From assembly GCA_031002005.1 (NCBI GenBank), contig CM061919.1, forward strand, positions 227,042,739 through 227,106,738: 64,000 nt of DNA. The letters are read 5' to 3'. The notes beneath the pieces are model-generated. The model was not told the DNA's origin. It saw nothing but the letters and a program-made list of their open reading frames with translations, and searched no databases. Position 1 is the stretch's first letter; every line of letters begins with the position of its first letter. The translations under genes were made by a program, and so were the position numbers. Source of the DNA: Vandiemenella viatica (Eukaryota; Arthropoda; Insecta; Orthoptera; Morabidae). Below are positions 56,189-64,000 of this stretch, one piece after another.

Positions 56189-56282
56189 CTCATAGTCAGG
56201 GTTTGCATCTCCGTGTAGGTTTTAACACAATGATTCCTTTTAAAACCTACAGGGATAAGCAAACTTTGAGTATGAGAGCATA
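56189..56282. mobile_element. Small palindromic MITE, about 95 bp
   Basis: The left half (tctcatagtcagggtttgca ... gtaggttttaa) and the inverted right half (tctcatactcaaagtttgct ... gtaggttttaa) pair along about 35 bp with few mismatches and a loop near 56230. No coding. It could form a long hairpin. It directly follows the RTE-like 3' end. Confidence 0.75.
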
Positions 56283-56525
56283 AAATAAAAAAAAGTCACA
56301 TGTAAGAAAAATCAATTTCAACTGAACTTTATATTGCTTTTAAATGGAATGTAACTAACTAAATGTACAAATACCAAACAGATGTTGCCGATGATGCTCT
56401 GGAAATAGAGTGAAACGCGTACGACACAAAGAATAAAACAAAATTCAATTGCATTGGCGTGTCATTAACCTTTATAAAAATTGATTAACTCGCAAGTGAG
56501 GAATGACACACAACATCCAGTTGTT
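56283..56525. other. No recognised feature
   Basis: Short AT-rich gap between the palindromic MITE and the tail of the next LINE. Confidence 0.3.
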
Positions 56526-57176
56526 AGATTTATTTATTTATATGGCTTTTGGTCTAACGACCATACAGCCAGATTACAATTGTTGTATTACAATTTTATT
56601 TTGGCATAATAGTTCTATACAATGTTTGTATTACAAAATTATTTTGACATATTAGTTCTATACAATATTATTTTGACATAATAGTTCTATGTAATTTTTA
56701 TTAGTAACAATAGTACAGATGTTGATATGACTCTTGATGACTGTGTTACGTTATTAATCGGCATACTGGTTCTATACAATTTTGTAATAATTCTGATAGT
56801 GCAGGTGGTATAATAACTCTATTTTGGATATATTGTCTCTGTCCAAGTTTTTCTAATACCAATAGTGCAGATGGTGTGGAGTCAGTTGTTAGTTATGTTA
56901 ACTTATTATTTGGCATAATATACAATTTAATACCAGTGGAACAGGTAGTATAATAACAGCTGGTGTTTTAAGAATTTTAATTTAAGATAATAAACCTCAT
57001 CTATGGGTGAAATCCGTATTGTATGTTTGGTGGTTGTGGATTTTACCATAAAACTTTGTATCCCTAAAGTAGTTCTGGTTTTATGGCGTTTTAGCTATAC
57101 TGGGTCTTTTGAATTGCCTGGGTTATATAGTGATATCTGCATCCCTTAAGAAGTGAACTATCGCTTGATGCACGTC
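56526..57176 (-). mobile_element. 3' UTR and tail of the RNase H-bearing LINE
   Basis: Downstream (on the minus strand) of the LINE's last coding segment. It contains four or five copies of a word like ttttgacataatagttctat at about 56600-56770 and ends at 56526-56542 with a short AAAT-type tail (complement of agatttatttatttatat). I place the element's 3' end there. Confidence 0.6.
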
Positions 57177-57960
57177 CTATCGTTCCGTTCTCATAAGGGA
57201 GATGATTGATGTAGGCAGTGGGATTTTTAGTTTGGTCAGTCTATTATATAGGTTATTTTGTGGAATTCGGTAAAGGGTGCATGCCAATATTATATGATTT
57301 AGGTCTGCTATTTCTTCGTTGTCAACCGGGCAGAATGGGGTGTTTGCTGCGCCAATTCTATGAAGGTGTTTGGGATAACATCCGTGTCCCAATCTTATTC
57401 GAATAATAGATGATTTGTATTTTCTTGCGAGTTTTGATTCTTCGAACAATGCTTTATGTGGAATGTGGGGTTGGATCGATGCGTAGTGTTTCCCTTTGTA
57501 TACTTGTGACGAAGTCCATGCGTTTGCCCATTTTGCAAAGGCCTCTCCTTTTTATAGTTTTTATGAAATCAGTGTGAGGGAGTTGTGTGTATTGTTGCTG
57601 TCCTTCCAGAGTGCTTTCTTTTGCCAGTTTGTCGACCGTCTCGTTGTATTGGATGGACGCATGGCCCTTGATCCATAATAAATGGATTTCTTTTCCTTCT
57701 GTGGAGGCTATGTACATCATTTGTAATATATCATATGAAGTCTTATTCGTTTCATTTTGTCTTTTAATATTCTCCAACCTTTGTACTACACTTTTCGAAT
57801 CCGTCAATATGAATATTTTATTATATCGGTTGTATCCGTATTGAATGGCCTGTCTAATGGCCATAGCCTCTGCCGTGTAAACCGAGGTCTCTGTTGGCAG
57901 GCGTATTTTCTGGTGTTCTTGCGTGAGTGGACAGTAGTAGGCGAATCCGACTCTCTGTCC
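57177..57960 (-). pseudogene. RNase H-bearing LINE: distal RNase H and C-terminal domain
   Basis: On the minus strand: GFAYYCPLTQEHQKIRLPTE, VYTAEAMAIRQAIQYGYN (second acidic residue in the AE of TAEAMAI), FILTDSKSVVQRLEN (third Asp) and LLWIKGHASIQYNETVDKLA (the GHxxxxxNExxDxxA RNase H tail). A frame change near 57450 leads to KSSIIRIRLGHGCYPKHLHR, IGAANTPFCPVDNEE and DLNHIILACTLY, the RLRLGHG...C.C...D.xHxxxxC domain seen after RNase H in I- and Loa-type LINEs (second Cys of the first pair is lost). The first RNase H strand with YTDGSRT is at about 63030, across the Jockey insertion. Confidence 0.85.
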
Positions 57961-58149
57961 ATGGCAATGTTCTCCTGAGGTAGCATTTTCCTCAGAGTAA
58001 TGGGAAGTTTTTGCGCTTAGCGCATCTCCTTCCAGGTCTTGTGTGATTGTCATTATGTTATATTATTCGACTTGCCGGGTCGGGATAGGGCATTATTCAG
58101 TTTATGGTAACATCATTTGCCAGTTTTACCGGCCATCGTGTGTTACTGT

Positions 58150-60785
58150 TATACTGTACATGAGTACCCAACTGTTTTACTAGCGGGTTATCGTGGTTGT
58201 GGCACTGCGTGTATAACTACTTTGCAGTAGTTCTGAAGCGTTCTTTCAAAGTAGGGAGACCACTTATACGGTGCAGCACATCGGTCGGGGTGTCCCTTGG
58301 TAGATTGTATGCGAACCGTATGGCACGGTTTTGAACTCGTTGGAGTAGTTTGATGTTTGTGGGCGCGGCATTTCCCCAAACAGGTGATGCATATTCTAGG
58401 ATGGGCCTGATGGTTGCAGTATATAAGGTAACTGCGGTTTTAGGATTAAGAGGTGACTTTGGAGTTAACACTGGGTACAACCGCCTCATCCTGTTCATAG
58501 CTTTGATCCGAGTGTTTTGTATGTGTGTCTTCCACGTAAGACGCTTATCGATCGTGACACCGAGGTAGAGGGCAGTGGGTGTCCATTTGATGCCTTCACC
58601 AAAGAGTTTCACAGACTGTAGGGGAGATACAGCTCTTCTGGTTACCATGACTGCTTGGCTTTTTGCCGCGTTGAAAGCCAAGCGCCATTTCTTTGACAAT
58701 TCTCTATATTGTTGCACCCTCTTTGTAGCTTTGTGACGACGTGAGTTGCTCGCATGCTCTTCGTGAATAGAGAGGTGTCATCGGCGTACAGAGCCGAGTG
58801 GATTTGGTCGGTTTTTGGGATATCAGCCGTGTATATATTGTATAGTACGGGTCCAATGACTGAGCCTTGAGGTACCCCTGCTCTGATATTCCTGATTGAG
58901 GAGATGGCGTCTTCGGTGATGACGCGAAAGGTTCGATCAGCCAGGTAATTTCTAATCAGACGGACGTGTGGAAGAGGGACCCCTTGTACCAGTAATTTGT
59001 AGAGCAGGCCCTCATGCCATACAGAGTCAAAGGCACGGGATATATCCAAAAATACTGCTCCAAAAAATTCCCTTTTTCAAAGGCGCTCATGGCTTGTTCC
59101 ACCAGACGAAGAAGTTGTTGTGGGGTAGAGTGTTTTCTTCGGAAACCAAACTGTTCATTGGGTAGTAGTCGTTCTTCATCGATGTGCCGTTGGAGCCTCT
59201 TGAGGTATATCCTCTCGAAGACTTTTGACATAGTGGGTAGAAGGCTAATTGGCCTATAGGATTTTGGGGAGCGTTTATCTTTACCAGGTTTAGGTACTGG
59301 AACTATTTCGGCAAGCTTCCACATTCTTGGGTATTCGCTGGTTGTTAGGATTTTGTTAAAGACTGAAGTGAGGTATTGTATTGCAGCTGGTGGCAAATGC
59401 CTCAGTAGTTGACCTCCTATATTGTCATGGCCGTTGGCTTTGTGCAGGGCAACATGGCTTAGTAGGTCAGCCACTTCCGCTGTGCTGGTTTCTTCGATGG
59501 CACCCTCATCCAATGCGTCTGTGTTTAGGAAAGTGTCAAGTCTTTGCCTAGCTAGATTAATATGTGCATCGTCACGAAGTTCATCTACGGGTTGAAAGTT
59601 TGCCTCAAAGGTGTCAGCGATTGCTTCCGCCTTGGCAGTTGGTTCGGTAACAGTCTTGTTTCCAACAGTCAATGGTGGCATTTTATGTCTTTGACGAAGG
59701 AGTCATTTGGTGGTATGCCAGACTGAACCATCCTCTGCAGAGAGCGTGGCCATGAGGCCTTCCCAATCTCTCATTAGGTGTTTGTGTATATCAGCTTTAA
59801 TTTCTCTATGGAGCCGATTAATGGTGCGTTTGGTGGTAGGATCTCTCGTTATATGCCATTCCCTAGTCAGCTGGTTTTTTAGGGTAATGGTCTGTCGGAT
59901 GTTAGGTGGTAGCTGCCTTGATCTTTCCAGATGTTGTTTTGGTGGTTGAGTGGCTTGGTCTGCAGCGGCGTTGACTAATTCGGTGAACAATGTCATTGCA
60001 GCACAGGCTCCTATTTCGTCGGGTGACCGAGCGTTGTTAAGCTGTTCGGCAATGAGTGTCTGATAGAGATTCCAGTTGATGTTCTTCAGGTTTCTGGTAG
60101 GTTTGCTCTTCGTAGGGGAGGCTTCAGTTGCCAAATAGAATAGGACAGGTAGATGATCTGATGATAAGGCTGTTTTTGTGACGGCGGCAATATAATGATG
60201 TAGGCCTTTCGTGATGGCTATATCGAGGACGTCTGGTGGGGTTCTTCTTCCTTTGTAGAAGGTGGGCTCCGTTGGGCCCCATGCTACGGCGTCATGTTTT
60301 TCTACGACACGAAGTAGACGTTGACCATGTTGGTTAGTCAGTCTAGAATTCCAAGCAGTGTTTTTGGCGTTGAGGTCACCAGCAATCATAACATTTCCTG
60401 GTAGGCGGAGGAGTGCTGCTATCTCCTCTTCGTTTACCGGGCCATGCGGCGGTCGGTAAGCTGAAATGAGAAGTAGATTTCCTCTTGGGTTTGTGATGGA
60501 GACGCCTGTTGCTTCGATTGTAGTAAGCTGAGGCAGCACAATTAAGTGGTGTTTAATTGTTCTTCTGATGAAGATGGCCGTACCGCCACCGGCAGTTAGC
60601 CTGTCATTGCGGTAAGTGGTGTAGTTTGGTACTGAAGTTTTTATTCCCGGTTTGAGGTGTGTTTCGTTGACGAGACAGATGTCTATCTGCTCGTCTCTGA
60701 GAAATTCTCTGAACTCGCCAAGCTGCCTCCAGAGGCCGTTGGCATTCCACGAACAGATAGTAAGATCATCAATTCTGGTCCCCAT
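58150..60785 (-). pseudogene. Jockey ORF2: endonuclease and reverse transcriptase (broken)
   Basis: Start at the ATG at 60785 (MGTRIDDLTICSWNANGLWR). The AP endonuclease runs to about 60100: NETHLKPGIK, NDRLTAGGGTAIFIRR, SAYRPPHG, AGDLNAKNTAWNSR and the catalytic SSDHLPVLF. RT: SYRPISLLPTMSKVFERIYL, LPNEQFGFRRKHST, VWHEGLLYKLLVQGV, GVPQGSVIGPVLYNIYTADI and ALYADDTSLF (YADD near 58780). Thumb: ALYLGVTIDKRLTWKTHIQN, RPILEYASPVWGNA, LLQRVQNRAIRF. Damage: TGA at 59703 between endonuclease and RT, a frameshift near 59065 (T/A-run), a frameshift near 58715, and TAG at 58217, after which NPLVKQLGTH shows the natural C-terminus. Without the four lesions it would be of normal Jockey length. Confidence 0.92.
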
Positions 60786-62967
60786 GTTGGTTGCTGTGAA
60801 TGCTATTGCAGGCGGTTTGCACCACTGTCTGGACTGCGGCAGCAATCTGCCGCGGGAGGTCTGTGATCATGGCTTGCATATTGTTCATGGTTTGTAGCAG
60901 TTGTTGCATCATATTGAGAATCATTAAAGATTCTGTCTGGTGATGTTGCGGTTGCTGCTGGAGCAGTTGTTGTTGGTGTAGTTGTTGCTGCTGCTGCGAT
61001 TGTTGGTGTTGTTGCAGCTGCTGCGGTGCCTGGGTCTCATCAGTCCGGCTGTTGGGTTGTGCCAATATACCGGTTACCTCAGATGCGTCAGTGTTTAGTG
61101 TTATATCACGATTGGTTTTCTTCAGTCCAGCGGTAACTGCAGCATAGTCAGGGTTGTCTGTCTGATATTCTGTAGGATTTGGGGCTGTTAGTTGTGGGCC
61201 AGCATTTTTACCGAGTGGAGGAAAGCTGGCAGTTGAATCGATTTGTGGAGCCAATTTTCCTTTTTCTTCTTCCTTCTTCTTCTTTCATAGCGCGGCTTGG
61301 GCAGCATTATGCTGCTTCTGCCGGTCGGTAAATCTGCTGAACGCAGGACACTTCCTGTAGCTTGCTACATGTGTGCCGCTGCAGTTTGCACACTTAGGTG
61401 GGTGTTCACCATTTTTGGTTTCACAGTCTCTAGAGGCGTGATCCCCAGCGCATTTTACACACTTCGGGGGCATGTTGCAGTGTCGTGAGACGTGACCTAC
61501 GGCCTGACATTTGAAGCATTGGGGTGGACCCCTAGTGCTTCTGAGTTTCTCGACCGTAATTTTTAGAGCACATAATGATGAGAGTTTATATATCGCCCTG
61601 TTCTCCAATGTGTCTCGGAGAACGACCAGGTACAATGGAATCTCCTGTTGGGTTTTGGGGGAGCGAAGGCGAACGACAGTTCGGGGATCGAAACCGCATT
61701 CTTCTAGTTCCTCCTTCACATTGTCCGGGTGCATATTGAATGGGATTCCTCTCAATACCACCTTTAGAGTCTTGTCCGGCTCGGTAGAGAATGAGTAGTA
61801 TGCTATGCCTTGCTTGGAAATAAGATTAGTCACCTCTATATAGTCTTCTGTTGTCTTGAAGAGTGTTTTATACAATTCACGGCCAATTGGTCTCGCTTCA
61901 AAGGCGGCTTTGCAGGTTTTCTTCAGAAGGCGATAGAGAGTGCTGTAGTCATCTTTGTACTGAATAATTAGGGGTGCTGGGTTAGGCTTCTTGGGTATGG
62001 TTTCAGTCATTTCCGTGTCGACCGGCAGCTGGTCAAACTGGTTTGCTGTCACCGTTGCAGGGATGCCGAAAGTTAGTTGTGCGGCTGGGGCCGTACGGCG
62101 TGGTTTGATGAAGCCATCCTCATCGGCTGTTTGCAGTTCCCGGGATTTGGCCGCTGCAGCTGGCTTCTTTGTGCGCCATCCTTCCTTGTGTGCCGTTGTC
62201 CTCGTTCCGGTGCCCTTTGGAGGAGGGGGGAGGCACATTGGTTCTCGTTTTGACGGAGAGATGTTGTTGTTGCTGCTGCTGCTGCTGCTGTTGCTTGTTG
62301 TTGCTGCTGCTGGTGCTGTTTTTGCTGCTGTTGCTCGGCTTCTTCCCGGTTCAGCTCGTCGTATGGGTTACTTAATTCAGTTCGGTCAGGGTCTAGTGTC
62401 GGCGGAGGTTTCCTGGTGCGACGCGCCAGCGTGAACCCTTCACCGTCAGGTTGGTCTCCAGCTGGGCTTGTTTTTCTGTTATTTGATGGTTTGTTCGTGG
62501 ATGTGCCGCGGCGCTGGAACGTGGCGGACGGGGGTGGGAAACTGAAAGCACCAATAATTTTCTTCTTTCCTGCCTTTATATCCTTGTTGCTCGAGACGAG
62601 CTGTGCCACGGGGATGCTGATTTTGCTGTTGCTTCCTCTCTGCTCACTTCTCGAAATCTTGGACTTTGCCACCAATGAGCGGTGAGGTGCACCGCTTGGT
62701 TGCACGGGTATCGAGTCCATGGGCAGGCCCGGTCATCGTTTGCGAGGTGTGCACGGTCTGGGTTGTTTCCATGATCGAGTCCAAGTTCGATTGCCGGGTC
62801 GTCATACTATCCTGCGGAGCCATCCTATTCGAGTCCGTTGCGAAATCCGTGTCCGTCGGCCGGGTCGTCAACACAGCCGCATCTGTCGCCGGCAAAGCCG
62901 AGTGCGCTGGGACACTCGACCCGCCTGGCGCGACAGTGCTGCGAGCACTTTCCTCGTCGCACATCAT
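60769..62967 (-). pseudogene. Jockey ORF1: Gag-like nucleocapsid protein (broken)
   Basis: The N-terminal 107 codons (62967-62644) start MMCDEESARSTVAPGGSSVP. The frame then changes and continues as 62720-62073 with low-complexity, basic and Gln-rich sequence (Q and A runs at about 62265-62345, likely an unstable repeat). It changes back near 62240 for the conserved Gag half: LKVVLRGIPFNMHPDNVKEE and the knuckles CFKCQAVGHVSRHC, CVKCAGDHASRDC and CANCSGTHVASYRKC. A TGA at 61285 interrupts it, but the same frame continues as KKKKEEEKGK, a Gln-rich stretch and a Met/Gln-rich helix, to the stop at 60769. It binds RNA and packages the transcript in related elements. Confidence 0.9.
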
Positions 62968-63004
62968 AACACTACGAATGCCAACTCGGAACTAGCTGTC
63001 AAGA

Positions 63005-64000
63005 GAGTCCGACTCCCTGTTCTTGATCCATCGGTATATATTTGTGTAAAGTCCGGCCAAGTTGAAGATAGAAATCTTTCTGTCATGTTATTTGTCCTGT
63101 TGCTTCTAATAATCCATTCTGGGAGGTAGTAGACATTTCGTTTAAATCTGATGATATCGTATTGTTTTGTGAAACAGGGAAGAGTCCTTTCTTGGATCAC
63201 TAATGGTATTTTGTGTTTTATTTGGTTGAAGCTAGTGGCCAATAACCGTGTGGAGCGGCGAGGGATGTTTCCCCTCCTTTCCATTATTGTTGCAACTCCC
63301 TTTGCCTTCTGGGACACCGGATGGTTGGTGATTGAGGCGCGTCTCATTAGGTAGATATTTGATAAGAGTTGTCGCCTCGTTTCTAGAGGCATTTCTCTGG
63401 CTTCAACTAATAGCGCATTTGATGCTGTAGATTTCATTGCTCCAATACATATTCTAATAGCTCTATGTTGTGCTATGTCCAATTTTCGGAGACTATACTT
63501 AGGGTCGTTCCCGTAACAGATGCTTCCATAATCGAATATGGGACGGATTAGTGCTCTGTATATATTAAGCATTATAGCCGGATCTGCACCCCCCCCCCCC
63601 CCCAAGTGCGTGTTACGGATCTTAATATGTTCAAGAGGCGTTCCGTTTTGGTTGTAATATGGTTGATGTGTCCCGTCCATGTTAGTTTACTATCCATTAT
63701 TAAGCCTACGTGTCTGGCAGATGTGCACACCGGGAAGGAGTAAGGTCCCAGATGAAGCTCAGTCTCTCGATATATAGTTTGTTTCCTAGAAGATTTCGCT
63801 GTTGAAATGGTTAGTCCTAGATGTTGTACCCAATCATATAATCTCCCCGCAGCTTCTTTTAACCTCCAGAGGATTATTCCTAGGGATGTGGACATCGTGT
63901 ATATACATACGTCATCTGCAAATTTTAATACTTTTATTGTGGGACTGAATATTTTTTTCTATTTCCCCTTTGTAAATAGTGAATAGTAAGGGGCTAAGGA
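63005..64000 (-). pseudogene. RNase H-bearing LINE: RT C-terminal half and start of RNase H, runs off window
   Basis: On the minus strand from the window edge: LSPLLFTIYKGE-like residues, KFADDVCIYT (RT catalytic FADD at 63911-63922), IILWRLKEAAGRLYDWVQHL, GLTISTAKS (thumb start) and LGLIMDSKLTWTGHINHI-type sequence. A frame change falls in a run of 15 C (63589-63603). Then AIMLNIYRALIRPIFDYGSI, LDIAQHRAIRICIGAMKSTA and, at the end, IYTDGSRTG with the first RNase H Asp, where the Jockey element interrupts it. The 5' half is outside the window. RNase H downstream of the RT points to the I/R1-related groups. Confidence 0.88.

Larger units (their letters stand above)
57961..63004 (-). mobile_element. 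Jockey-clade LINE, nearly full length but mutated
   Basis: A 5.04-kb insertion on the minus strand inside the RNase H domain of another LINE. The flanks carry a probable target duplication: 57944-57960 (gaatccgactctctgtc) and 63005-63021 (gagtccgactccctgtt), 14 of 17 identical. From 5' to 3': leader with cattcgtag near 62980 and GC-rich sequence, ORF1 (Gag with three CCHC knuckles), ORF2 (endonuclease, RT) overlapping ORF1's stop by about 17 bp, the C-terminal NPLVKQLG-type end, and a 3' UTR of about 190 bp without poly-A. Three frameshifts or more and three in-frame stops make it inactive. Confidence 0.9.

Noticed and set aside
57454..60845. A single LINE with endonuclease, RT and RNase H
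   Set aside because: The RT has its own Jockey-type C-terminus (NPLVKQLG) before the RNase H, and RNase H strand 1 sits at 63030; two nested elements explain this better.
62169..62434. Plus-strand frames rich in Cys or Leu over the Jockey ORF1 repeat
   Set aside because: These are antisense readings of the Gln/Ala triplet tract, not genes.

Overview
The window looks like arthropod nuclear DNA, most likely from an insect with a large, repeat-rich genome. It has spliced exons, tRNA-derived SINEs, many LINE types, Tc1/mariner, hAT and P-like DNA transposons, an LTR element and an assembly gap of exactly 1000 N. One SINE family resembles, from memory only, repeats common in polyneopteran insects; that taxonomic hint is weak. 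Nothing looks prokaryotic, and there is no CRISPR array or rRNA.

The only host gene I can support is myo-inositol oxygenase (MIOX), on the minus strand. Two consecutive internal exons lie at 4845-5016 and 792-1000 and join in frame across a 3.84 kb intron. That intron is full of transposons: a Tc1 deletion derivative (1436-2321), a second Tc1-like gene (about 2500-4590) split by a fold-back element (3137-4331), and SINEs. The remaining MIOX exons are outside the window or not recognisable.

5-16.8 kb holds SINEs and pieces of one abundant LINE family that ends in a short AATTAAATTAAA-type tail, plus an RTE-like LINE (12930-14265). 16.8-20.8 kb holds a 202-bp MITE, an element bounded by ACCGACTTC-type ends that carries a roughly 283-bp tandem array, and a 130-bp inverted repeat of about 97% identity. 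22.6-23.4 kb is a mariner relic. 26.1-27.5 kb is a P-like element with a THAP exon. 31.5-39.4 kb is a very young LTR element with 1.4-kb LTRs, a coiled-coil gag-like region on the minus strand and no visible pol. 42.1-43.2 kb is a non-autonomous hAT with a BED finger.

43.8-54.8 kb is a stack of nested insertions. The tailed LINE is split by a 4.7-kb hAT with a perfect 8-bp target duplication, and that hAT is split by a second copy of the P-like THAP element. After the gap (54821-55820) come an RTE-type LINE tail and a small palindromic MITE. From 56.5 kb to the window end lies an RNase H-bearing LINE on the minus strand, interrupted inside its RNase H domain by an almost full-length but mutated Jockey element (57961-63004).

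Every transposon gene seen here carries frameshifts, stops or deletions. The value of the window lies in its insertion stratigraphy and in a few unclassified elements. Family assignments rest on motif recognition by eye, without database searches.
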